In this document: in pieces, positions 32,191 through 40,693 of the stretch
Layout: each line of letters opens with the position of its first letter
Position numbering within the stretch: the first letter of the stretch is position 1
Program-made: the position numbers and the translations under genes
Notes under the pieces: generated by a model
Told to the model about the DNA's origin: nothing
Databases searched by the model: none
Seen by the model: only the letters and a program-made list of their open reading frames with translations
NCBI RefSeq assembly: GCF_031177825.1
Contig: NZ_JAPSKE010000007.1
Location: forward strand, 1 to 64,000
Source: Paenibacillus sp.
Lineage (GTDB): Bacteria > Bacillota > Bacilli > Paenibacillales > YIM-B00363
Length of the DNA stretch: 64,000 nt
Direction: 5' to 3'

Positions 32191-34053
32191 CTACCCGAGC
32201 GGCATCGGCGTCTTATCCAGAAGCTTCTGAAATTGTTCGGCCGGCAGAGGCTTGCTGTAAATATAGCCTTGCACTTCGTTGCAGCCGCGTTCCTTCAAGA
32301 ACATCAGCTGCTCCGTCGTCTCCACGCCTTCGGCCAGCGACCGCATCTTCATCTGCTGGCTCATCGCGATAAGCGCGGTCACGATCGCCGCGTTGTCCTC
32401 GTCGGTCGTCACGTCGCGGATGAAGCTCCGGTCGATCTTCAGCGTGTGCACGCGGAATCGCTTCAGATAACTGAGGGAGGAATACCCCGTGCCGAAGTCG
32501 TCGATGGAGATGAACACGCCGATTCGCTTCAGCTCTTCGATCGTCTCCATCACGAAGCTGACGTTCCTCATCGCGACGCTTTCGGTAATTTCGAGCGCGA
32601 GCCAAGCGGGGTCGAGCCCCGTCTCCGCGAGCGTCTCCTGGATCGTGGCGACGAATTCGGGATGCTGGAACTGCTGCATCGAGATGTTGACCGATACGCA
32701 CAGATCGTATCCCATGTCATGCCAGAGCTTGTTCTGCATGCAAGCTTCGCGCAGCACCCAGTTGCCGATCGGCACGATGACGCCGGTCTCCTCCGCGAGC
32801 GGGACGAACTCCCCGGGCGAGACGAGGCCGAGCTCGGGATGTTCCCATCGGACAAGAGCTTCCATTCCGAAAATGTTCCCGCTCTCCAAATCGACGAGCG
32901 GCTGATAGTGCACGCGGATCTGATCGCGGCTCAACGCCTTGCGCAGATGCGTCTCCAGATGCAGCCGCTCGAGCGAGCGGAAGTTCATGTCCGGATGGTA
33001 AAACTCGAACGTGTCGCCGCCCTTCTCCTTCGCGCGGTACATCGCCGTATCCGCATGCTTGATGAGCGTGTCCGCGTCCGTGCCGTCCTCGGGGTAGAAG
33101 CTTACGCCGATGCTGGCCGTCACGAACAGCTCCTGACCTTCGTGATCGTACGGCTTGCTGACGAGACGTCCCACTTCGCGGGCGAAGGCGGCCGCCTCCG
33201 CCCGATCGAGCACGTGCGGGATGAGCCAGATGAATTCGTCGCCGGAGAAGCGGGCCATCGTATCCTCGGGGCGGACGAGCGTGCGGAGCCGGTCGGCCAA
33301 CACCTGCAGCATATTATCGCCGACGTGATGACCTAACGTATCGTTGATGATCTTGAAGCGGTCGAGGTCGAAGAAGAAAATCGCCGGCTTGCGGTTGTAC
33401 GTGCGCGCCTGCTCGAAGCAAGCCCTGACCCGGTCCTGGAACAGCATCCGGTTCGGCAAATTCGTCAGCGCGTCGTGGAACGCGAGATGGTTGATTTTCT
33501 CGTTCGCGCGCCTGCGCTCTTCCCCGATCTGCATCGCGGTGTACGAGCGAAGGAAAATCGGGTTTTCGTTCTCCGACGTCAATTCGTTCATTAAATCCGC
33601 GAGCGGCTCCTCGCCGTCCGCGCAGTAGTTCGGGGCGCGGCTGCGCGCTTCGAGCATCTTCATGATGTTCATGACGTGCTGCTTATGTATGCGTGCCGCC
33701 GTAGCGGTCTTAAGCGTTTGATCCTTGTCCGTATCGGGCGTGCCGAGCATGATTTTCCCGCGGTCCGAGTCGTAGGACACGATCTGGTTGACGTTAACGA
33801 TGTTGTGGGTGTCCAGCATACGGAAGCCGTCCTCGTACAGCCATTCTTCGATGGCGTCGAAAGACAGATTCAAATAGAACTGATCCGTCTTCGTATGTAC
33901 GAGATACAGCTTGTCCTTAATCATATCGATTTTCACGACGTCGGATGAGTCGATCGTAAAGACGTCTCCTCGTTTGATATCGCGGGTAACCGGCAGCCTT
34001 TGCGCCAAATCTATCATCTCCGAGCTTGGAAAACCTAAGAATGCTAGTTTCAT
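32191..34053 (-). CDS. LytTR-GGDEF-EAL protein
   Basis: A 620-residue cyclic-di-GMP enzyme with a DNA-binding type N-terminus. Residues 1-120 look like LytTR (LYLVHTKTDQFYLNL, then GFRMLDTHNIVNVNQIVSYD). A GGDEF domain follows with the altered loop S270-G-D-E-F. The EAL domain (E398-A-L) keeps the metal and catalytic residues: NISMQQF, EITES, DDFGTGYSSLSYLKR, KIDRSFI and EGVET, so a phosphodiesterase is likely. I chose the ATG at 34053; the frame stays open to a GTG at 34173, but neither start has a good ribosome site. Divergent from murI. Confidence 0.88.
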   Translation of the reverse strand: MKLAFLGFPSSEMIDLAQRLPVTRDIKRGDVFTIDSSDVVKIDMIKDKLYLVHTKTDQFYLNLSFDAIEEWLYEDGFRMLDTHNIVNVNQIVSYDSDRGKIMLGTPDTDKDQTLKTATAARIHKQHVMNIMKMLEARSRAPNYCADGEEPLADLMNELTSENENPIFLRSYTAMQIGEERRRANEKINHLAFHDALTNLPNRMLFQDRVRACFEQARTYNRKPAIFFFDLDRFKIINDTLGHHVGDNMLQVLADRLRTLVRPEDTMARFSGDEFIWLIPHVLDRAEAAAFAREVGRLVSKPYDHEGQELFVTASIGVSFYPEDGTDADTLIKHADTAMYRAKEKGGDTFEFYHPDMNFRSLERLHLETHLRKALSRDQIRVHYQPLVDLESGNIFGMEALVRWEHPELGLVSPGEFVPLAEETGVIVPIGNWVLREACMQNKLWHDMGYDLCVSVNISMQQFQHPEFVATIQETLAETGLDPAWLALEITESVAMRNVSFVMETIEELKRIGVFISIDDFGTGYSSLSYLKRFRVHTLKIDRSFIRDVTTDEDNAAIVTALIAMSQQMKMRSLAEGVETTEQLMFLKERGCNEVQGYIYSKPLPAEQFQKLLDKTPMPLG

Positions 34054-34228
34054 TGTACCAGTAATATTAAGAATTGCGTAATAGTAAACTTGTCCTGTTT
34101 TCCCTAAAATTCGACATCGTTCTCCATCCCTCCTCTTCCGCTCGCCGATAGTGACCGTTTCGAAACCTTCCACATATTCTGGATATCAACGAGGAAACCC
34201 AACTTAGAGCAGAGGGAAGCGGTTCAAT

Positions 34229-35044
34229 GTGTCTACTCATCAGGCCATCGCGATACTTGACTCGGGCGTAGGCGGGTTAACGGTCGCCAAGGAAGTCATG
34301 CGTCAGCTTCCGCGGGAGCGAGTGCTGTATTTCGGCGACACGGCGAGAGCTCCCTATGGACCGCGGTCCAAGGAGGAAGTCGCGTTGTTTACGCGGCAGA
34401 TCGTCGATTATCTGTTGCAGTTCGACCCCAAGATGATCGTGATCGCGTGCAACACGGCGACCGCCGTCGCGATCGAGGCCATCCGCACGAACGTATCCGT
34501 GCCGGTGCTCGGCGTCATTACGCCGGGAGCGCGGGCGGCGATCAAGCAGACGAAGAACGGGCAGATCGGCGTCATCGGCACGGAAGGCACGATTCGAAGC
34601 GGCGCGTACGTTGCCGCCTTGCGTCGCATCTCCCCGGGCGTGAAGGTCGTCAGCCTCGCTTGTCCGACCCTCGTGCCGCTCGTCGAGAAGGGAATGTTCC
34701 GTTCGGAGGATGCGTCGGACGTCGTCTGCGAGGCGCTGCGGCCGCTCCGAAACGAAACGATCGACACACTGATCCTCGGCTGCACGCATTATCCGTTCCT
34801 GGCCGATCGGATCAAGCAATGCATGGGCGCGGACGTCGCCCTGATCTCGTCGGCGGACCAGACCGCCCGCGACATCAGCACGTTGCTATCGCACACCGGA
34901 CAGCTCGAGTCGTCGAACGAAGTTCCGGTGCATCGTTTTTTTTGCAGCGGGGATCCGAAGACGTTCCAATGGATCGCTCAGGACTGGTTGAACGAGCAAA
35001 TCCACGTGACGCCTGTCATGTGGCAAGTACCGAAATTCATCTAA
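34229..35044 (+). CDS. murI: Glutamate racemase MurI
   Basis: Makes D-glutamate for peptidoglycan. The two catalytic cysteines are C74 (ACNTATA) and C185 (LGCTHYPF); ILDSGVGGLTV and FGDTARAPYG are further signatures. 271 residues, GTG start with AGAGGGAAG upstream. Followed 24 bases later by an M14 peptidase gene that may act on glutamyl bonds of peptidoglycan. Confidence 0.95.
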   Translation: MSTHQAIAILDSGVGGLTVAKEVMRQLPRERVLYFGDTARAPYGPRSKEEVALFTRQIVDYLLQFDPKMIVIACNTATAVAIEAIRTNVSVPVLGVITPGARAAIKQTKNGQIGVIGTEGTIRSGAYVAALRRISPGVKVVSLACPTLVPLVEKGMFRSEDASDVVCEALRPLRNETIDTLILGCTHYPFLADRIKQCMGADVALISSADQTARDISTLLSHTGQLESSNEVPVHRFFCSGDPKTFQWIAQDWLNEQIHVTPVMWQVPKFI

Positions 35045-35068
35045 TCGCGAACGGAGGGTCATCACGTC

Positions 35069-35989
35069 ATGACAACGGGAAGCGGCATCGTATCGTTCGA
35101 GCGGCCTTACGGGTACGCGGAGATGATCCGGGACCTCGAACGGCTCCGAGAGGCGTACCCGACGATGAACGTAACGACGATCGGCGCCAGCGTCATGGGC
35201 AAGCCGCTGCAGGCGGTTCGCGTCGGCGGCGGGCCGAAACGCGTCTTCGCGAACGCCGCCTTCCACGCGAACGAGTGGATTACGGCGCCGATCGCGATGC
35301 GGTTCGTCGAAGAAGCGGCGCGCGCGCTGCGGGACGGAACGCCGCTCTTGGGCCGCGACGCGGCGGAGCTGTTCTCCCGCGTCACGCTCTGGACGGCGCC
35401 GATGGTCAATCCCGACGGCGTCGAGCTCGTCTTGCGGGGCGCCGGAGCGGATCATCCGCATCGCGCCGCCCTGCTCGCCTGGAACGGCGGAAGCGAAGAT
35501 TTCTCCGGCTGGAAGGCTAACGTGCGCGGCGTCGATCTTAACGATCAGTTCCCGGCGTACTGGGAGGTCGAGCGGGATCGCCGCGACGTCGCGGGGCCCG
35601 GACCCCGCGACTATACGGGCGAGGCGCCGCTGACGGAGCCCGAGGCGCAAGCGATCGCCCGATTCACGGAAGCGAAATCGTTCGACGCCGTCGTCGCGCT
35701 CCATACGCAAGGCCGCGAAATCTATTGGAATTACCGCGGCGCGGAGCCGCCGGAGTCCGAGTCGCTCGCGGCGCGGCTCTCGGCCGTCAGCGGCTACGAA
35801 GCCGTGAAGCTTACGGGGAGCGACGCGGGCTACAAGGATTGGTTCATCCACCGCTTCGGACGCCCCGGATTTACGGTCGAAGCCGGCTTCGGCGCGAATC
35901 CGCTGCCCCTGGACCGGCTGCCGGGCATGTACGACGAGACGTCCGCGCTGCTGCTCGAGCTGCTGTTGGCATATGCCGAGAGCAACTGA
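35069..35989 (+). CDS. M14-family zinc carboxypeptidase, ENP1-like
   Basis: A 306-residue zinc peptidase with ligands H66 and E69 (AFHANEW) and H212 (ALHTQG), catalytic E271 (TVEAGFG), and the substrate motif GVDLNDQFP. It matches the catalytic domain of gamma-D-glutamyl-(L)-meso-diaminopimelate peptidase I of Bacillus sphaericus but has no LysM domains. No signal peptide is visible, so it may work inside the cell, for example in recycling of muropeptides or in sporulation. Same strand as murI. Confidence 0.88.
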   Translation: MTTGSGIVSFERPYGYAEMIRDLERLREAYPTMNVTTIGASVMGKPLQAVRVGGGPKRVFANAAFHANEWITAPIAMRFVEEAARALRDGTPLLGRDAAELFSRVTLWTAPMVNPDGVELVLRGAGADHPHRAALLAWNGGSEDFSGWKANVRGVDLNDQFPAYWEVERDRRDVAGPGPRDYTGEAPLTEPEAQAIARFTEAKSFDAVVALHTQGREIYWNYRGAEPPESESLAARLSAVSGYEAVKLTGSDAGYKDWFIHRFGRPGFTVEAGFGANPLPLDRLPGMYDETSALLLELLLAYAESN

Positions 35990-36042
35990 TACACTATAAG
36001 CATGTTTCGATTCGCGGCAGCGAAGGAGAGGTTCGTCCACCG

Positions 36043-36285
36043 ATGAAGAAGTGGCTCAAGCTTTCAACATGGGCGAGGCTTGTAACCCGGACGATCATGT
36101 ACTTGCGCGATTCCGACATTCCGCTACGCGAGAAGGCGTTCTTGCTTGTCCCGGCGGCGCTGTATTGGGTGCTGCCGGACGTTCTCCCGTACGTCCCTCT
36201 GGACGATATCGCGGTGACGCTTTTTTTGTCGAATTGGTTTTTGCATCGAATCGAGAACAAATATCCGCGGAAGTCGAAGGAGTAG
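36043..36285 (+). CDS. DUF1232-like small membrane protein (80 aa)
   Basis: RDSDIPLREKAFLLVPAALYWVLPDVLPYVPLDDIAVTLFL resembles DUF1232 proteins (usually IPDFIPVLGYLDDL). One or two hydrophobic segments and basic ends. GAAGGAGAGG lies upstream. Six bases before the HesB-like gene. Function unknown. Confidence 0.72.
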   Translation: MKKWLKLSTWARLVTRTIMYLRDSDIPLREKAFLLVPAALYWVLPDVLPYVPLDDIAVTLFLSNWFLHRIENKYPRKSKE

Positions 36286-36291
36286 ACGGGC

Positions 36292-36594
36292 ATGAAGTGC
36301 AAGATTACGCGCAACGCAGCGAAGATGTTGCTGAAAGAGATGGAGTCCGAGGAAAACAAAGAGCTGAAGCTGCGCGTCTACGTGACGCACGCGCACGGCG
36401 ATCACGCGCACTACGGGCTCGGATTGGACACGCCGGGCGAAGAGGACGTCGTCGTCGAGACGGACAAGGGGATCGACGTGATTCTCAAGAACGGCGACAA
36501 ATTCCTGGACGGCGTGGTCATCGACTACCTGTACACGCCGGAAGAAGGATTCGTCATCACGAACCCTTCCCAAGGCAATCACGGCGATCACTAA
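36292..36594 (+). CDS. HesB/IscA-like protein with His-rich motifs instead of Cys
   Basis: A 100-residue protein with the HesB fold pattern: MKCKITRNAAKMLLKEM, LKLRVYVTHAHGDHAHYGLGLD, FLDGVVIDYLYTPEEGFVITNP. IscA-type scaffolds use one Cys in the GGCSGxxY loop and CGC at the end. Here the loop is GDHAHYG and the end is NHGDH, so all three Cys are missing. It could bind iron or zinc by histidine. The end overlaps the convergent YheC/D gene by 38 bases. Confidence 0.78.
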   Translation: MKCKITRNAAKMLLKEMESEENKELKLRVYVTHAHGDHAHYGLGLDTPGEEDVVVETDKGIDVILKNGDKFLDGVVIDYLYTPEEGFVITNPSQGNHGDH

Positions 36595-37630
36595 GCCACT
36601 TGGCGTAACGAATCGGCCGTACCAGAGCGTCCGCGTAGGCTATCTCTCCCGATAGCGCGCGGACGATTTTTTTTCCCGGCTTGATATTCACTTCGATGAT
36701 GCGCACGCAGCCGCCCTTCTCGACCGCCAGATCGATGCCCAGCTCGACGAACCGCCTGCCGTACACCGCCTCCAGCGCGTCCGGCAAGCCGTCCGCGATG
36801 GTGCGGCATTCCGCGACGATCCGCTCCGCTTCGCCTTCGCCGTACATCCGGCCGATGAACTCCGCCGCGCGCCGGACCGTTCCTCCGCCGGACACGTTCG
36901 ACGCGATCCGCCCCATCCCGCTCTCGCGCACCGCCATCTCCGTCAGCAGCCACTCGTCGCCTTCCGTCTTCTGGACGAGCGCTCTGATATCGTAAACTCC
37001 GCCCCTCGGGCTTCGAATATCCATCCACCGCTGAACGACGGCCGACGTCGGGCGGAAGCGCCCCCGCAGCCGTTCCGCCAGAGCGGCAGGCGCGAGCGGG
37101 CCGTCGATCGCGTTGCGCTCCTGCCACAGGAACCGATTCGGTTCGCCCGGAGCGCGGCTGATCTTAACGATTCCCTTGCCCTGCTTACCGTCTCGGGGCT
37201 TTACCATGACGGCGCCGTAGCGGGCGGCGAGCCGAACCGCGGCGTCCGGCGACCGCAGAAGCGCGGTTTCCGGCACGTACTTCGCGTATGGCGTCTGCAG
37301 CAGCTTTTCGTGTAGCGTCCATTTGTGGCCGAGCGCATACCCCGTGAACGGAATGCCGCTTCGACTCGACTTGATGCGTTTCACGCGACGAATCGCGTTC
37401 GGCTCCGTGTAGAAGCCCATATCGTGTACGATATCGGGCAGCGAGCAGCGCCGCCTCCGCCACGCGCCTCCGCGATAGCAATACGCATCTACCCGGCGGC
37501 GGTGCAAATCCACCTCGCTAGGATCGAACAGCAGCGTAGCTTCGAATCCGAGACGCTCCGCCGCTTTCGCGTAAACCGTGTATTTCTGCGGATTTCGGGA
37601 GGCATTCGTCATGATTCCTAACACACTCAT
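36557..37630 (-). CDS. YheC/YheD-family spore coat ATP-grasp protein
   Basis: A 357-residue ATP-grasp protein of the YheC/D group associated with the endospore coat. MSVLGIMTNASRN at the start, the block LLQTPYAKYVPETALL, AVMVKPRDGKQGKGIVKI (ATP-binding) and ELGIDLAVEKGGCVRIIEVNIKPGKK (metal-binding end) are visible. It may ligate amino acids in coat or cortex assembly; the reaction is not known. Confidence 0.88.
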   Translation of the reverse strand: MSVLGIMTNASRNPQKYTVYAKAAERLGFEATLLFDPSEVDLHRRRVDAYCYRGGAWRRRRCSLPDIVHDMGFYTEPNAIRRVKRIKSSRSGIPFTGYALGHKWTLHEKLLQTPYAKYVPETALLRSPDAAVRLAARYGAVMVKPRDGKQGKGIVKISRAPGEPNRFLWQERNAIDGPLAPAALAERLRGRFRPTSAVVQRWMDIRSPRGGVYDIRALVQKTEGDEWLLTEMAVRESGMGRIASNVSGGGTVRRAAEFIGRMYGEGEAERIVAECRTIADGLPDALEAVYGRRFVELGIDLAVEKGGCVRIIEVNIKPGKKIVRALSGEIAYADALVRPIRYAKWLSDRRDCLGKGS

Positions 37631-37766
37631 GTTGTTCGTACCCCTTCCGCGGCTTTACGCATATCTTATGCGGCTTCTCCCGAAGAGGTCCTTCGGCGTC
37701 GAGTCGAAATCGATAGACGGCATAGGGTATACTGGAGTCGGAAGTTTGGTTGAAGGAGGGATGCGC

Positions 37767-38402
37767 GTGGAACGTGCGGAACAATACGCGGAAGCGCTGT
37801 TTGGAGGAAAAGGAGACCCCGATCTCGAACGGGCGCTCGCCTCGATCAAAGAGAAACATATGCCGGACATCTCGGTCAAGCCGGGGTACGGGCGGCTGTT
37901 AACGCTGCTCGCCGCCGCATCGGGCGCCGCCGTCGCGCTCGAGATCGGCGCGCTCGCCGGTTACAGCGGCATCTGTCTCGCTCGCGGCTTACGCCCCGGC
38001 GGCACGTTGACGTCCTTGGAGCTGAAGCCCGAGTATGCGGAGCTGGCGAAGGCGAACCTAACCGCGGCCGGTTTCGGCGACGTCGTCGAGTACCGCGTCG
38101 GCAAGGCGCTCGCGAGTCTCGAAGCGCTCGCCTCGGAGGGGAAAACCTTCGACTTCTTCTTCATCGACGCGGACAAAGGCAACTATCCCAATTACTTGGA
38201 CTGGGCGTTAAAGCTCGGCCGCCCCGGCGCGATCATCGTCGGCGACAACGTGCTGCTGAAGGGAAGAATCGTGGAAGAAGAGTCGACGTCGCCTTCGGTT
38301 CGCGCGATGCGCGTCTTCAACGAGCGAGTCGCGACCGATCCTCGCCTGCAAGGCGTCATCCTGCCGGCTTACGACGGACTGTCCATCGCCCGCATCGTGT
38401 GA
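37767..38402 (+). CDS. SAM-dependent O-methyltransferase
   Basis: Methyltransferase_3 family, 211 residues. ALEIGALAGYSGICLARGL is SAM motif I, and FDFFFIDADKGNYPNYLDWAL holds the metal/catalytic Asp region typical of catechol and caffeoyl-CoA type enzymes; related to TrmR/YrrM tRNA methyltransferase. I chose GTG at 37767, six bases after GGAGGG; the ATG at 37761 is too close to it. Ends in a clear terminator. Confidence 0.9.
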   Translation: MERAEQYAEALFGGKGDPDLERALASIKEKHMPDISVKPGYGRLLTLLAAASGAAVALEIGALAGYSGICLARGLRPGGTLTSLELKPEYAELAKANLTAAGFGDVVEYRVGKALASLEALASEGKTFDFFFIDADKGNYPNYLDWALKLGRPGAIIVGDNVLLKGRIVEEESTSPSVRAMRVFNERVATDPRLQGVILPAYDGLSIARIV

Positions 38403-38412
38403 AGGCCGCGCG

Positions 38413-38435
38413 GCCGCGCTTCGGCGCGGCTTTTT
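38413..38435 (+). terminator. Terminator of the O-methyltransferase gene
   Basis: GCCGCGC-TTCG-GCGCGGC followed by five T. Confidence 0.92.
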
Positions 38436-38490
38436 CTATTTATACCCGTTGTCATTCCAGCCCTCGCCCCTCCCCCGCCGCTCCGCGACA

Positions 38491-39702
38491 TTATCCGGGA
38501 GCGGAGGAGCCGCGCTTCTTCCGCAGCGTAACCCACGTCCACGCGGCGTTCGTCAGAAGCATGATGCAGGCGAAGAAGAAGATGCCGCGGATGCCGATCC
38601 AGCCCGCCAAGACGCCTCCGATCATCGGTCCGAGGATGTTGCCGAGGCTGAGGAAGCTGCTGTTGAAGCCGAAGGCGCGGCTTTCCATGCCGTCGGGCGT
38701 ATAGACGCGCAGCAGCGCGTTCACCGACGGCAGCAGGCCGCCCATGAACAGCCCGAGCAGGAACCTGCTCGCGATCAGCTGCCAGATGTTATCGACGAAC
38801 GCCTGCGGGATGAAGGAGAGCGCCGCGCCGATCAAGCAGACGGTCAGCACCTTCTCGTAGCCGACGCGATCGGCGAAGCGTCCGAGCAGCGGCGAAGCCG
38901 CCATATTGGCGAAGCCTGTGATGGAGCCGACGAGACCGGCGTAGAAAGCAAGCATCTCGGTTCCGTGCAGTTCCTGCACGAATAACGGGATCAGCAGCAG
39001 GGAGCTAAGCATCGAAACTTGGATGCCGACGGTCACCGCGAACAAGGCCGGAATTTGCGGAGCCTTGATCAACCGGCGGAAGCTGTCGCCGAGGGAGACG
39101 GCGGCGCCTCGGCGCGAGGCGCCGTCCCGCTCGAAGTTTTCCTTCACCACGGCCCAAGCGAGGATGCTCGCGAGCAGCAGCAAGCTCCCCGTAATATAGA
39201 AGATCGGCCGATACCCGACCCACTCCGCGAGCACGCCGCCGATGAACGGGCCCAGGATCGTACCGGCGACGGCGCCGGACTGCAGCGTGCCCATGGCGAA
39301 GCCCATCCGTTCCTTCGGCGCGGAGGCGGACATTAGCGCGGTGGCGGCGGGGACGTAGCCCGAGATGACGCCGTTCAACATGCGAAGGGCGAGCAGCTGC
39401 CAAGCGCTCGTCGCGAAGCCCATGAGCAGCATGACGATCGCCATGCCGAATCCGGAACGCAGCAGCATGATTTTGCGGCCGTAACGATCGGCCAATCCGC
39501 CCCATAGCGGCTGCGCGATGAACGACGTAATGAAGTTGGAGGCGAAGATGGCGTTCGCCCACCAAGCGACTTGCGCCGGGTCGGAGACGCCTAATTCTTC
39601 CTGCACGTATAAAGAGATGAACGGCATGATCATCGACATGCCGGACATGACGAGAAATTGACCGAACCAGAGTACGGCTAAATTCATTTTCCAACGTTCC
39701 AT
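38491..39702 (-). CDS. MFS transporter, multidrug efflux type
   Basis: Twelve-helix major facilitator of 403 residues, DHA1-like. GGLADRYGRKIMLLRSGFG is the loop 2-3 signature, and GYVPAATALMSASAPKERMGFAMGTLQSGAVAGTILGPFIGG is motif C, typical of antiporters. I chose ATG at 39702 with GGAGGT upstream. Related to B. subtilis YfmO/Blt-type pumps. Substrates unknown. Confidence 0.9.
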   Translation of the reverse strand: MERWKMNLAVLWFGQFLVMSGMSMIMPFISLYVQEELGVSDPAQVAWWANAIFASNFITSFIAQPLWGGLADRYGRKIMLLRSGFGMAIVMLLMGFATSAWQLLALRMLNGVISGYVPAATALMSASAPKERMGFAMGTLQSGAVAGTILGPFIGGVLAEWVGYRPIFYITGSLLLLASILAWAVVKENFERDGASRRGAAVSLGDSFRRLIKAPQIPALFAVTVGIQVSMLSSLLLIPLFVQELHGTEMLAFYAGLVGSITGFANMAASPLLGRFADRVGYEKVLTVCLIGAALSFIPQAFVDNIWQLIASRFLLGLFMGGLLPSVNALLRVYTPDGMESRAFGFNSSFLSLGNILGPMIGGVLAGWIGIRGIFFFACIMLLTNAAWTWVTLRKKRGSSAPG

Positions 39703-39836
39703 AGGGGACCTCCGTTCCGGGAATGCGGCTTTTTCATTATACACAATAATTTCGATGCATAAATTTGCCAATCAACGGGAACCGTAATGGATGCCGCGCG
39801 TTAAGCGCTATACATCGTTAAGGAGCTGACCAACCC

Positions 39837-40604
39837 GTGAAATTCGGTGCCCATGAAGTGATGGAAGTTTCGGAGATATTGTCCGAGAAGATGAATTTGA
39901 TCAACCATATGGCGTTGTACGAGCAAGAAGCGCAAGACGAGCAGCTTCGCTCGATGATTCGCCGCCAGATGGATATGGCGATCGCCGCGTACGACAATAT
40001 GTTGGCGTACACTCACGATTTCAGCGCGCGTCAAGGGATGCCGGCGCCGTTCGCGCAGCCGGACGCCAACATGGAACGGCTGAAATACGGCTTGCGCAAC
40101 CCGCAGCCGGTCGCTCCGCAACGCACGGGCCGCTTCAACGACACGATGATCGCTACGGCGCTTCTCACGGCGCATAAGGCTTCCGCGACATGCCACATTC
40201 AACGCGGCCTCGAAGTGACCGACCCGACGTTGCGCCAGATGTTCATGAACGGCGCGATCACGTGCTTCAACCAAGCGTACGAGACGTTCCTCTTCATGAA
40301 TCAGCAGGGGACGTATCAAGTGCCGACGATTCACGATCATACGGCGAAGACGATGCTCCACTCGTTCCTCCCGATGAACAACCAAGGGCTAATGATGGAA
40401 GAAGGGACGGCAGGCCAGATGCAGAACGGCATGCCAGCCTACGGCGGACAAAGCGCGCAAGGCGGGATGCAGGGTCAGATGCAGCAGCGCATGAACTCGA
40501 ACCAAGCGATGCAAGCGGGCCAAGCCGGCCAAGCCGGCCAAGCCGGCATGTCGCCGAATGCGATGAATATGCCGCAGATGACCGGTCATTACATGAACCA
40601 ATAA
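39837..40604 (+). CDS. CotF-family spore coat protein
   Basis: A 255-residue coat F domain protein, ferritin-like helical, with HEVMEVSEILSEKMNLINHMALYEQEAQDEQLRSMIRR at the start and a second half containing TAHKASATCHIQRGLEVTDPTLRQMFMNGAITCFNQAYE. The C-terminal 60 residues are low-complexity and rich in Gln, Met and Gly, with a short GQA tandem. GTG start with AAGGAG. Expected to be made in the mother cell during sporulation. Confidence 0.92.
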   Translation: MKFGAHEVMEVSEILSEKMNLINHMALYEQEAQDEQLRSMIRRQMDMAIAAYDNMLAYTHDFSARQGMPAPFAQPDANMERLKYGLRNPQPVAPQRTGRFNDTMIATALLTAHKASATCHIQRGLEVTDPTLRQMFMNGAITCFNQAYETFLFMNQQGTYQVPTIHDHTAKTMLHSFLPMNNQGLMMEEGTAGQMQNGMPAYGGQSAQGGMQGQMQQRMNSNQAMQAGQAGQAGQAGMSPNAMNMPQMTGHYMNQ

Positions 40605-40616
40605 TTGCCCAAGTAG

Positions 40617-40647
40617 GGAGAGCGCCCCATCCGGACGCTCTCCTTTT
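40617..40647 (+). terminator. Terminator of the CotF gene
   Basis: GGAGAGCG pairs with CGCTCTCC, followed by TTTT. Confidence 0.88.
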
Positions 40648-40693
40648 ATGTTATAATGACAGGATGCAATGGGGGGAGAAGGAGCAGGTTGGC

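Noticed and set aside
40500-40560. Tandem DNA repeat (GGCCAAGCC) as a mobile or regulatory repeat
   Set aside because: It encodes the GQA tandem in the low-complexity tail of the CotF protein.
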